64,000 bases of DNA from contig WAID01000015.1 in NCBI GenBank assembly GCA_016584495.1, positions 2,480,501-2,544,500 on the forward strand, written 5' to 3'. How positions within the stretch are numbered: position 1 is the first letter of the stretch; every line of letters starts with the position of its first letter. This DNA is from Celoporthe dispersa (taxonomy: Eukaryota; Ascomycota; Sordariomycetes; Diaporthales; Cryphonectriaceae). Shown here in pieces: positions 12,477-24,396 of the stretch. A model generated the notes under the pieces. It made no database searches. It was not told the origin of the DNA and saw nothing but the letters and a program-made list of their open reading frames with translations. The position numbers were made by a program, and so were the translations under genes.

Positions 12477-15400
12477 AGGGGTTGTGACGGGGGGCCAGGG
12501 GCTCGCACAGACTTGCCGTTTTTCCCTTTTCCCACAGCACTTGTGCTTCGGATTAATGTGGGCAAAGGGACAGTCCGTGTCTGGCTGGCTGAAAAGTATT
12601 ACAAGGGGGCCACACCATAATTCAGCTTTGGCCTCCCTACTGCACCATGTTCCTGACCGCAACAAACAGACTCGGTGTCGCGCGCACGCACACACACACA
12701 CACTCAAAAGGTGGGAATGGAGATTTCTGTGCAAAATAAGTCCCAGCAGAGAGCCTGTGAGATGTGATCGTGATCCGATTGCCGACTGTCCAGGCTGAGA
12801 GCAAGCCAAGCCCTCTGGCCCCTCTCCTCCCAACCCCCGACAGCCGGAGCGAGACACAACAGTGTGTGGACTGGGATGAGGGGCACATCAAGAGAATGAG
12901 CGAGTTAGTTGGTGCCCTGCAACGCGCACGTTGCACACTCAGCTGCCCTGCAGCTGATGGAGGGAGTCGTGGGCCCACTGCCGCCAATTCCACGACAGCC
13001 GGTTGGTCGACCGTGGGTATCTGTTCCCTGGAACCGTGCAGTAGGGTGAGTCTGGGCTGCAGAAGTGCCAACCAGCACAGGACAAGGATCGGTACAATCT
13101 GCCGTGACTTTCGCTGATGTTTTGTGGTGCTCTCCAGCAGGGAAAACTCTAACACTGGTGAGTGAGGCTAGGACATATCAAATCTTTAGTTTCTTTGACT
13201 CGCCGGAGGGGGGAGGGGGGAGGGGGCACTCCGACTTACCTAACAGCAACAGAGCTTTGCCTGCCCTGTAACCGCCTGCTGGACACCTGTAACCTGGCCC
13301 TCGGCCCTATTCACGAGTAGGGGCCAAGATCAACGAATCATCCTTAGTTTCTCTGGGCGAGAGGCACCACATGGAGTCGCTGCCACGTCTAGCCCGCTCG
13401 TTCGAATCGCTACCGCTGCACGAAACTTTGCGCTCCGAGTCGTAAGCAGACGCTGCTGCAGGAGTCAGACGGCCAGGACACCATCGATCAGAGGGCCAGC
13501 TCGCTGAGTGGGTGAGGGCACCGCAGCGCTTACACCTCCTCGTCTTCAGTTCACCTTTGGGAAATGATACGCAGCGACAGATGGCTCTCCATCCTTCCCA
13601 CCATGGGCCCGCGAACAAATCATACATGACAAATGGTGATAGCTATCCATGACCCCGCCCGCCTCTGCAGGCTGCATCAGTGCCTGGACCATTCAAAGGT
13701 AGCCAACAAAGCTCATGCAGTGACGAGTTTCTCTTCTCTGCCTCTCTGTAGTAGTGGCCCCGGTACCACACCTAGGCGGAATGTCGGCCAGACGTAGCAG
13801 ATACCGAAAATGCTATGGTACTGTACCTTTTACAAAGTACTCTGGTACTTGGTGGCAGGCTGCGGAGCCTTTGCGAGAAGCCTTTGTGACAGTCAGGGTA
13901 GAAAATCCCGCAGATTCAAAGGCCTTCATTGGCGGAGCTTGGCCTGGCTTGGTGCGACGAGGGGCCGTCTCTGCAGAAAGCACTGTCAGGGCTGGTGACG
14001 AAAGCCTTGGAAGACTGCTTAGACTAGATGGGATGCTGACAGTTCGGGCAAAAGATCCGTCACCTATTGGCTTCTGGAAGCCTGGCAGCCTGCAGAAAGG
14101 CCGGCACCCGGAGTCCGAAGAGAAAAAAAGGTTTTCTTATCGATAACGACGACATACCAAGGCGATCCATGCGTCACTTCATCGGCGGATCGTCATGATC
14201 GCCAGGGACACTAAGCAGTAGCAGCTGGTCTGGACCTGGCGGGTCCGCAGCGACAAGACTGAGCAGTACTAGGACGACTGGAGAGTGCTCACAGTACTGC
14301 GCTGCTCCAAGTCACGATTCATCGTGAGAGCGGCTCGTGAGCCCGGAGTCCAACTCTGAGGAGCGTGGTCTAGTCAGTATAGCCCAGTCAAGTGTGGCGT
14401 ATGTAAATAGGCGTCTTCTATCTGCACTCCATTTACACGTGTCAGCCAATGTCTTGTGTTGGCCAAAAAAAAAAAAAGAAAAGGGAACTCCCCCGCGACG
14501 CCACCCCCTCCTGTCAGTTACCATGGCAGTCTCCAGCAGCAGCTTTCCCCGCGGCCTCCGATCCTTTTTCCTTAAAAAAAAAAACGCACCTTTTTACATG
14601 GCCACAACTCTGACTTTGCAAAGGCTGTGTAGTCCTGATCGGCCCTTCGAGACCCACTAAGTAGAGTCTTCAGGATGTCTCGGACAGTGCGCCCCACTCT
14701 TCTGACGTCGACTCGACCTCTCGGCGACAATCCAAGAGGCTCGCTTCTCTTGCTCTTGCGCTTCCCAGATCTGTGCCTTGCCATGGTACATGTTGACAGA
14801 CGGACGGACCGCCTTGTCCAACCTAGATTGGGTAACTGGCCTCCTGAGAAGCTAGAGTAGCTGCCGCATGAGTCTGCAAGATGTGATACCTCGGGTCAGA
14901 ATTGCGCTGTTGGTGATAGTGTACGTCTGCCATGTACTGAGACTTGCTCTTCGGGTCTCAGCGTCGAGTCGTCCTCAGCATAGACCCGACCGTCCCAAAC
15001 TTCGATTCCCCAACGGGAAACCAGTGCCGAGCAGCCGCTGCACCGGGCCAAGCTTGACCTTGAGGAGGCGGTGCATGTGGCTTTCGCACAGCAGGCCAGC
15101 GCATCTTGAGAAGGAATGCTTTGCCGGTTTGTCGTGGCACAATTCAGTCATCCTCGGTACCTCCTCGGGCAATCTGATCATCCCAAAATGTTGCTGCTGC
15201 AGGCCAGCGGGTTGTGCACGCATCACTCGTACGTTTCTATAGTATTCCGTCAGAGGACCATCGAGTTCTCCGAGCTTGTGCTTGCCCTCTTTGAGTAAGG
15301 ACATCGGTTCAGGCCAATCTAGCTTGGGATGCCATCTGTGAGTGAATTTACTTGGTGAAGGATGAAGAAGGAGGTCCTCACAACTCGTGCCACTTATCAG

Positions 15401-18194
15401 TCATGGCCCTTGTGTGTACAGTCTGTTGTCCGCACGCCAATGACGGAACGGGGCGGGATCGGTGAGTCCTCACTGATGAGGAGTGCAAAGGCTGCGCTTG
15501 CTGTCCCGCCTGGCTGTGGTGCCCGACCCAACCAGCCGCCTCAAAGTCGACCCCGACTTTTTTCCGCTTAACGGACAGCCGAAGACTGAGGTCGTAGTCG
15601 CCGAGACGGATGACTTCTAGCCCCCCCACAAGCCGGACTCTGCCGCGTCCTGAGGCGGGCGACGGCGCATCTTCAATTTTTTTACTACGCCCGGATGGGT
15701 GGCGGGATCCGTTCTCGATAAACAGATCCGGCTGAGAAGTGTCGCGTACTCCAGGTAGCTTAGCCGATCGGTAACAGCACCTGTTTCAGTAAGGTATGTA
15801 TTATATGTATAAGCCTCCGCGTGCCGATGCCTTCTAGCCTTGACATTGGACCACAATCTCTTCAAAATCTCGACAGCCGTGTAGATAGGCTGCAGTGGTA
15901 GTGGCTTTGCTCGCAACGCGTATGCGCAAAGCGAGTCAGACGTTGGAGTGTTCGGTCTGGAATCGAAAGGCGATCCTGGTGAGGGACATATGGTGCTGTT
16001 TGTCCAGGCATCTTGACAGCGATCATCGGGATGAGCGACAACACCCTGCATGGTGCGTAGAGGTGATTCTAGATCAGATTCGATTGGTTGTCGAAGGAGT
16101 AGGGAAACCGAGCCACCATGGTGCTTCGAGTTGAGCCTTCAACGCCCAGGTCAAGATTGATTGCCGCACTCTCGATCATCTCACGAGTCTGGGTCAAAAA
16201 ATGTCAGCCAGGCCCATCAATCTTGCCGGAAAAAAAGGCCATACATCTCTGCTGCCTGACCCCACATCACTGGTCAGCATCTCTCGCCGTCGAAGGACAC
16301 TTCAGGGCCACCAGACGAGATCGTGCCTTTCGTGAGAAGAAGTGAGAGCATCTTTCACAACTGATGTCCCGGATCAACTTTCTAGGAACAACGATCGTCG
16401 TTCTCCACATTGATGTCGGACCTTATATCGATGGTCTCGTAGATCCGCCTGTCATTCAAATATGGTTATTCGAATGGCTCCACACGATCTTGAGTCTGGA
16501 TCCTTGATCATGCCAGGGCGGAGCAGAGAGCGACGGAGCATCTCTAGGGAGCGCATGCTCGGAGTGTCCACCGGTCGCGATGTGCTAATCAGGGTGCACA
16601 ATACTTATCCAGAGCTGGGGGCATGGACATCTCACGGGTGAGGATCTTCGCCGATAGCAAGCCCTGGATCAACAGCATCTATCCACTGTTCTGTTCTTAC
16701 TGATGAGCATATGACTCGGTGTAAGAGCAGAGAGTAACTTGCTGTGGAGATTCCGGTGGTACTGCTGAAGTTTGACTTTGGGTGCTGTAGATTTCTCGTA
16801 AGCGGCTATCCATACCCACGCCGACTCTGGGTCTCTCCCATATGCTCTTGCTTGTAACATCTCTGAAGATTTGTGGCTCTAGGCAAGGCCAGAGAGAAAA
16901 CCAGAACATCTATTGCATGCCTCGAACGTCATCTCGTTGCCTGCAATACGCGTGCCGGGACATCATAGCAGCTCCAGCTAGGACCGTCCCACGGCTAGAT
17001 CGCCAGCGTTGAAGACTTGGTATAGATCACCCTGATGCATACATCAATTAGCTGAGTATTCTCTTGATTGTTGAGAATTCTTACCAGTCATCTGATTGTT
17101 TCCTCATGGGTTCTGAAGTGTTGTTCACACTGCATGTGCAGACCATTCTTGTCCTTGGAAAGTCTCCACTGGTTTGAGCTCCATACCATCGACAGACCTC
17201 GTAATGGTGCTTGGCAGCGTACAGACAACGGATGGGACAAATATGCCTACCACTAGTACCACAGTTTCAACACGATATGGATATGTCTGCCGTGAAGGCC
17301 AGTCACTGAAAGTCAGCCAGCGGCCGCCAATACCACTGCGCCAACCACCCCCCCCCCGGGGTAAAAAAAACCTCGGCCATCCTCATAGCAGACCCCGCCG
17401 TTCTCGTGTCAAGAACTTCTCATACACACCTCCACTGAAGACCAACGGATGGTCTGTAAAGACGAGCGTTACACATGGCCACTGTCCAGCGGAGTCAAAT
17501 CGGGGACACGATCGCCGAAGCATAGCACACTGTGCCTGTCTGGGCACACCCAATCTACCGGAGACCCCTTTTGGTCTCAATACCACAATGATCTCGAGAT
17601 TTAGGCCGGCAACTGAGATCACGTCCTCCCGTTGGACCTCTTGATGAATACGAGTTGGTAGCCAAGAACCGGGATCCTTACAATCCGATCAGGAACGGCT
17701 AGGCAACAGAATTCTCGTGTAGCATCAATGATAATGCGTCCTGAGCTGATGACGAGGATAGTGGTATCTCCAACAGTCATCACATTGTTCTTGCTTGGAT
17801 GACGAGCATGGGGGGTCACGAGACACGCGTGTGGTCGTAATTTTTAGGTGGCCCTCCAGTTCTGTGGGACGGACCAGCCATTGAGGCGGGCATGGCGCCA
17901 AGCCATCGCAGGAAATATGATGCAGCCAGGTCGCACACGCGAGATGGACATATAGCTAGCCTAGGCTGTAGGTAGGAGCCAATAGTGGTATCTTGTGGCT
18001 AGCGAAGTGTCAGTAATGGTAACTTTGCCATCGTAGTTCGGGCCGGGAACGCCTATTGCATCACAATGCCTAAAATCTCTGATGACTGTACCTGCCTTTA
18101 CGCGCGGAGTCGACGCCTTGCTTAGTACAATTCGTCTTGAGAATGCCCCACCTCGTCGACTGATGGGTGCCAATTGGGAATGGACCTAGTGAGA

Positions 18195-18209
18195 GGGGGG
18201 GGGGGGGGG
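18195..18209. repeat. 15-base poly-G tract
   Basis: This is one of nine G or C runs of 11 or more bases in the window. It is not near a supported gene. Its length may be unreliable in assembly. Confidence 0.8.
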
Positions 18210-20018
18210 CAAGGACACAAAGGCCAGGAGATGTAGAAGGTGAAGGTAACGTTCAGGTCACGTAGCATTTTTTTATTTTTATTTTACATGGTGGGCAGGG
18301 AGGGACTGAAGAGACGGCTGACCAACACGAGCGTATCACGGTCGGCCTTGAACCGCTCGCCGCCTTCCGTTTGCCCGTCAGCTTTCTCTGAAGATGGACT
18401 GAACTGCAGAGGGGGGGCTTGGGAGAGTAAGATGTTGATAGCAGCTCTGTGGCCAAGAAACCCCGCTCCAGTAATCATCGCACTGCTGCAGCATGGTCTT
18501 GCCCAAAACCGAAGTTAGGAAGCAGGTCTAACCAATGAGGGTAATGTCGGCTGACGGTTGGACAGCACACACCTCGTATTTGATATGTGCGATAAGTTGT
18601 CTCGACACCATCATTGTCTGCTTGCATGCTCGTCACCGCCGATGCCACCCTTGCTGTCTCCTTGCTGACCTTGTTCGAGTCTGGAGAGGACGAGAGTGGT
18701 CTCGTTCTGGCGAATACGGCAGGTGACCAGACGACCATGAGAGTCAATGAGGGGAATGGTGGGCTGCGGGCAGATCAGGCACAGAAGCACTGGGCTGGGG
18801 AATCCAATGTCACATTCTGACAACCCCCCCGCGAAGTTTCCACCGACTTGGGACCGGCCATGGTGTGGGACCACACCCATTGACAGGTGAGCTGATTTCC
18901 AATTTGGGCTAGACCCATATCAATCGACAGGGGGTTCAAGATCGAGCGCTCAACTTCCATCCAGGTCTGTTCTTCTCTTGCCGAGCGTCAGAAACCTCGA
19001 GGGTGGTGAGCGCTGTCGTCCTTGCTGAGTCAACGACAATGACGAGACTTCGCCATCAGCCACTGCATTGATGAGGAAGAGAAGACCTCAGCCGAGTCCA
19101 GCGGCAAGAACAAGATACACGTGCCGCCTTCACACACGAGATGTAGACCTCAACGCGCCCTGCCAAGCGGTCAGGCCGAGGAGCTGTGGGTTGTGATGAA
19201 GATTGGAAGTAAGCTTATCGCACTTCGTGTATGAATGCGGGTCGAGACACCCTGGTGCCCCTCCTTCTTCTACCCTGGGAAAAAGACATTCAGCTTTCTG
19301 TTTTGCCAGCGAACATGGAGAAGCTCGATGACGAAGAGGATCAGGCACATCGACGGCACCTGCAGGAAAGGGACGGGCATCTTTTTCTCGAAGGGTACAG
19401 AAAAATTATCGTGCACCGCATCGAACTGCATGGCAACCCTATCGACCCTGAAGAAGGTCGTTCGTGAGGGAGAGAGGAAGTGTGTGTGGATATGGGTGGC
19501 ACATCCATCCTGTCCCGTACCTTCCGCTGCTGAGCTGATGGCAGGTGCGAGTCCAAGGTACACAGGTGAGGTGACTTCCTCGCTTCCATACCATCAGGCA
19601 GGCTCTATCTACCCAGGTAAGCACACCCAGGGCAGTTGCCACTTATCTCCATCACGTCAATGTCACTCGCGCCTGTGTAGTCCCTGCAGCTGTGCCTTCC
19701 ACTTGCCCCCCCCCCCCCCTCTTTTTTTTTCTTCCCTTCCCTCCCTCCCCTCCCCCCTCTCCATCTGTTCTTCCTGTTCCTGTCTACCAGCCTCCACTGT
19801 TGATAAATCTCAACACCCGCCCACCTACCTCCTCTCTAGATTCCTCCTCTCTCGTTTACCATCACTTCAATCGTTTCCGGCCGACAAAAATACAACGTCG
19901 TCTTCACCGACTCTCACCTACATTCGTTTGGGATCAGGGAGCACAAAGACTGGACAAGACCAGATAGCCCCGGAAATCATCAGACCTCAAGACACCAGTC
20001 TAGTTCAGACAGTACAAG

Positions 20019-20799
20019 ATGAGACTGCAGCAGCTCACTCCCCTGGCCGGCCTTGTTGCCCTCGTCCAGGCTGGCGGCGGCCATGCCCACTGGGGCACAG
20101 GCACTGCTCCTGTCACCACTATCTGGACCACCACTGTCGTCCCTACCTGGACCACCTACTGCCCCGTATGTCCAACACTTCTCTCTTGACACTCACTTTG
20201 AACTTATGTTAACCTTGGCACGTCCATAGTCTCCCACCACTTGGGCTTATCTGAACACGACCTACACTGTGACCTCGGAGACCACTATCACCCTGCGTAA
20301 GTTGGTCCATGTTTCTCTACCCCGTCTGTGGCAAGGGCCTAGCATGGCTAACATTCTTCAAGCCTGCCCTTGCACTGTCAGCGTCTCATCTCCCCCACCA
20401 GTCACGGAGACTAGTACTTTCACGACTGTGGTGCCTTGCGAGACGACTACTACTACAGCCAGCTCTAGCAGCAGTGGCGTCCCCTACCCAAGCACCAATG
20501 TGACCATCACTACCTCTGCTTCCACGTCTGCGGCTACCTCTGTGACCACCTCCTACACCTCCAGTGTTGTTGTGACGACGATCACTAGTACTCCTCCGGC
20601 GTCCACATACATTTCTGGCACCACTGGTCTTGGCAGCAGTTCTAGCGGCACCACGATGGAGACCACCGGCATCCCTACCAATACTCCGATCGCTCCGACG
20701 AGCACTCCCGGTGTTGTCACTGTCAATGGTGCTTACAAGGCAGGTACCGGTGCCGGCCTGATTGGTTTTGTCGCCGGTGTTGCCGCCTTCATCGTCTAG
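20019..20799 (+). CDS. GPI-anchored, Thr/Ser-rich cell-wall protein, three exons
   Basis: This is a 216-residue cell-surface protein predicted to be attached by a GPI anchor. Exons are 20019-20165, 20230-20296 and 20363-20799. The introns are 64 and 66 bp, with GTATGT and GTAAGT donors; the second has a GCTAAC branch site. Residues 1 to about 18 (MRLQQLTPLAGLVALVQA) form the signal peptide. The N-terminal third carries Trp/Thr repeats (IWTTTVVPTWTTYCP, SPTTWAYLNTTYTVTS) and a PCPCTVSVS segment. The middle is Ser/Thr-rich and likely O-mannosylated. The last ~20 residues (GTGAGLIGFVAGVAAFIV) are the hydrophobic tail replaced by the anchor, after a small-residue stretch. No catalytic domain is visible, so a structural or adhesive wall role is the likeliest. 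The upstream leader is CT-rich, typical of a highly expressed fungal gene. The splice model is consistent in phase throughout. Confidence 0.8.
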
Positions 20800-23450
20800 G
20801 CAGCCCGCGGAACAGGGCGCCGAATGCGGTAATATTATGTTTTCTTTTTGTGGTGGATTTTGGGCGATTTTGGCACGTCTCATGATTGAGCAACGTAATG
20901 AGCGAGCGACGTGAATTGGGCGGAATTTGAAAGGAGATCCCTATTATCATACACCCATATACCCTTCTAGACTTTCCTTTACTGGACTCAGCGAAATGGC
21001 TGTCATGTTTTACACGAATGCAATGTCGGAGCTCAATGGTACGACAAAATTGGTGGACATCACGAATTTGCTTGCTTGACAGGGCGGTATTAGTACACTA
21101 GTCAACCTGACACCAAATAGACCTTAATTTGTTTTCAATCTGCCTGCCCAACCTTTTTGCAGCTGCGGAATCTTTACTTCAGAGGACGATGTGCCCTCGA
21201 CCCCTTGGCAGGGTACGACTGTACACAACCAGCTCGTCCCAGTCAGCACCACTCAGAAGAAGCCAGCGCACACACGGTGAGAGGTGCAGTCAATATGCTT
21301 TAGCCAGCCCTACTATCGGCAGGGGTGTGTGTCTCTCTACCGCCAAGTGCGTCCGAGCAGTACGCTCTTCCTCATGTGTGATGGCCCTGCAGGAGAATGC
21401 AGAAGCGTGGTAGGGGGCTGGGGTCCTGACCTATCGCATGACATGATGGTGTCCGGCGGCGGGCTCGGATTCGTCAGGCGACTTGTGGACCTCGCAGGGC
21501 GGAATACAACACCAGACAAGGTTTTTCTCGGCTGTGGCCGTCCGGCCAGCCGACAAGATGGAGCAAGCAGAAAGCGTGAGGCGAGAGGATTGAGGGGAGA
21601 AGAAAAGAAAAGGAAGGGGAAAAAAGAGAGAAAAAAAATAAAGTTGGGCATCGCTTAGAGGGGGAGGATGGGGGTAGCACTGAGGAGGGGGGGCAGTCTT
21701 TGGCCCGTCGACGAATCCACGTCGACCTCAGAGCTCGTATTGCGCGCAGCATGCGGCTCGGTGGGGTTTGGTAAGTTGACTACACACCCTCTCACTCTGT
21801 TCACCTACAGGGTTGCTATGGACGTCATTGGGCCGTCTTCACCGGAGGGGGGAGGGCGGGAGGAGCTCCCATAGGGGCCAGTCTTGAGGTTGGTAACATG
21901 TTGCTTACACATGGCAACACTGGGAGCATTTGGGATGACGGTATGCAGGGTCGCATTGTGAGTTGTTCTCTCCCCTTCCCCCCCCCCCCAAAGCCTTTTC
22001 CTCGTGCCTTGATGGATTTCCTTGGCTGGCTAGTTGGAGCTGACTTGCCTAGATGAGCTGGCAACACATTTCTCCGGAGAAGAGGTGTGGAGTGGGGGGG
22101 GGGGGGGACACATAATTTCTATGATGAAGATGTCAGTGCGGCAGCGATCTCTTGCGCGACAGGTCCTCGTGACGGGCGATCTCTTTTCCTGGGCGCATAC
22201 GGAGAACCACTCGAGACACATTGGGGGATCGCTAGTGGTATGGTATTTCCTCCATGGCACCCAGGCAACAAAGCTAAACATAAGAATTTTCATGGTAATA
22301 GAGCGCATCAGCTTAGCATCATCGTCGCAGGACTAATAAGGTGAAGAGCGGGGCGGCATGTCATCCTGAGTCTGGTAAGCCTATAGCATTATAGGCTGAC
22401 CGGAGATGGGAACCGGAGGACAGATGATGAGTGTAGGAGGAGGGTAGGCAGGCGATTGTGGTTACTGCAACAAGGCGACGTTGACGGCCAGCCTGGGACC
22501 ACGCCACCTCGGTGGTGATGACAAAACACAATTCAGTCACCCACGGGTAGACCATTGTATCACTTATCCGCTGTCAGCTTGCTCTTATCGGACAAAGGGT
22601 CAACGGATCAGTTTTGTGTGTTTCCCAGCGTGTAGAGTAGATTGGCGGCTGCGTAATCTGGATGGCATTTCGAGGAGGTTGGTGGGCTTTATCAGGCGAG
22701 ACGGCCAAATCCAAAGTGACGTGGCACAAACCTGCAAGCGATTATAGGTGTGGTGTTTCGGGATTCCTTTGGCCCTCGTGTAACCCAAGTACGATTTGAA
22801 TATATCGACAGCCCGGGCCCAGCACTGTCGACAGGATCGGTCACCCTTCCCTCCATCATCACCGTATGATACCATGAGCTCCTGGCGCAAGGCCCCCGCC
22901 GCCCTCACCCTTCAGAGGTTGTTTTTTTCTCTCTTTGGCAAGTCTTGCACGGCGAGCACATAATGGCACTTTGAGCGTGGTGAGGCCTTCGAGGTGTGGA
23001 ACCGCTGATCCTGAGTTGTGCGAAGAAGCCGCCCGGGTTGTACTCAGTCAATCGGTATAGCCTTAAGTATCCGGGGGCCTTTCTGTTCTCTCTTCTTTCT
23101 TTCTTTCTTTTTTTTTGTGTTGGTTCCGAAGTAGGTCTTGGAATCAGCTAAACCTCATCGAACAAATATAATGGCTTCAGAATCAATGCAGGGACAGCGG
23201 CAAATATAGCTTTGCAAGTTTATATTGAGTTGTAATTAAGGATAATGAGTAATTATAGTTTTGGTTTGAGAATTTACCAGGTGTTGTTAGCTACCTCTAG
23301 TACCTGCGTGGAGGACACAGAAGTCTTGAGCTCTAAGATCCAATGTTCGAGATACAGCCCTGCTCAGGTAGAATCTATTATAATTAAACGTAATTATATT
23401 TTGGGTGAGTGTCAGTGTTGTCTCTTCCCAGCTTCTTAGCCACGCTATTT
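20800..23450. other. Gene-poor region, AT-rich toward its right end
   Basis: No conserved frame was found here. A C run (21,978-21,989) and a G run (22,094-22,107) lie only about 105 bases apart on the same strand, so they could in principle pair. The segment 23,140-23,420 is clearly AT-richer than its surroundings, which together with the adjacent stop-ridden HET remnant suggests RIP-affected sequence. A tRNA-like B-box resemblance near 23,345 is described in the findings. Confidence 0.5.
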
Positions 23451-24233
23451 TCAACGACTCCAGCCTGGCGATGCCCACCCTTCTATAATTATGTATTTTC
23501 CCCTTCTATCCCATTGTAGAAGGAGACAAAATGCACGCTTAGTCCACTCGCTTGAAGAGCAGCGCCAGTAGAGCTGTTCCTGGCCGTGATAAAAATGTCG
23601 AGGCGACAGGACTGCCCCCTAGAGATACCAGCCCCGGCTGGACATTGGACACCTGTTGGTCAGCTCGTTGAGATACCCGCCCTTCGTATTGACCAGGGAG
23701 ATCTTCACTTCGTGACTCATGCAATCGCTCACGGTGGTGATGTCCAGAGTGATGGGCTCTGGTAATAGCGCGGATCTAGGGCTGTTTGTGAGGATATCGC
23801 ATCTGCTCCCTGAGGATGCCAGCGCTGAGATGGCGAAGATGGAGTCTCGATAGACGTTCGCCATCTTCACCGACTCCATCTCCCAGTCTCGCCTCGAGTC
23901 ATGGATAATGCAGAGGCTATCGATCCAGGGATATCGGACCTTCATCTCTCTTGTGATGGTAATCGCGTGCTGAAAGTTGGCTGGTAGTTGGGTGTAGGGA
24001 AGCGAGGCTGTGAGATAATCAAGCGTGCAGTGGGCTGAGTGTTGAACTGGATGCTAGAGTGGCAGCACGGGGTACCGGGGGCCTATTTTCGAGGCCTGCT
24101 TCAGCGTTTTGAGAAATACTCCGCAACTATGCATTTCAGAGTCATCAAAAGTCAAATCAGCTTTGACATACGGCTGAAAATACTTGAGGATGTCTTGGGT
24201 TGATTGAGACCAGTGCACCTGACCGGTCATCAT
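23451..24233 (-). pseudogene. HET (heterokaryon incompatibility) domain gene remnant with two in-frame TAG codons
   Basis: HET-domain proteins trigger cell death when incompatible fungal strains fuse. One uninterrupted reading frame of 261 codons covers the locus but has TAG at plus-strand 24054-24056 and 23619-23621. Between them is unmistakable HET sequence: SLPYTQLPANFQHAITITRE, then VRYPWIDSLCIIHDSRRDWE, then MANVYRDSIFAISALASS, and MSSRGWYL just before the second TAG, followed by GAVLSPRHFYHGQEQLYWRC. Intact relatives usually have Gln at the position of the second TAG, so a CAG-to-TAG change (C to T in a CpA context, as RIP makes) explains it. The piece is also much shorter than whole HET proteins (usually 500 residues or more) and lacks their C-terminal part. 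Sequence before the first TAG shows no recognisable homology. Non-functional as it stands. Confidence 0.85.
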
Positions 24234-24396
24234 GTTCTAGCAATTCGTGAGTCTTGTTCACAAGAGATACATTGGCCCTAAGACGAGCCTTGACTGTTGA
24301 TACTGATTTCATGATTTGTGGCGTCCAGCAAAGGATCCAGCGGCGTAGAGGCTCCTCGGAGAATCATCGTCTGTATCTCCCAAAGAATAGCGGTTC

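Larger units (their letters stand above)
10786..20018. other. Long gene-poor region with scattered non-conserved open frames
   Basis: More than 9 kb hold no gene I can support. The first ~400 bases are the promoter of the secreted-protein gene. The rest has only short open frames on both strands, broken every 60-150 codons. Some minus-strand stretches (for example about 15,100-15,300 and 17,380-17,820) have protein-like composition and could be remnants of decayed genes, but I could not assign a family. Low-complexity elements are a GA tract near 12,449-12,476, a CA tract near 12,690-12,702, a 15-base G run at 18,195-18,209 and a 14-base C run at 19,706-19,719. The last ~300 bases are pyrimidine-rich and probably the 5' leader of the GPI-protein gene. 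Confidence 0.5.

Noticed and set aside
12276..12857. Minus-strand open frame of 193 codons
   Set aside because: Crosses a GA microsatellite and a CA tract; chance frame.
18253..18880. Minus-strand pieces faintly like ankyrin repeats (GHRAAINILLSQ)
   Set aside because: Only one short resemblance, frame breaks all around; not enough to call even a pseudogene.
23451..24233. Idea that the two TAG codons in the HET frame are read through
   Set aside because: Nothing in the context supports readthrough, and the piece is also truncated relative to the family.
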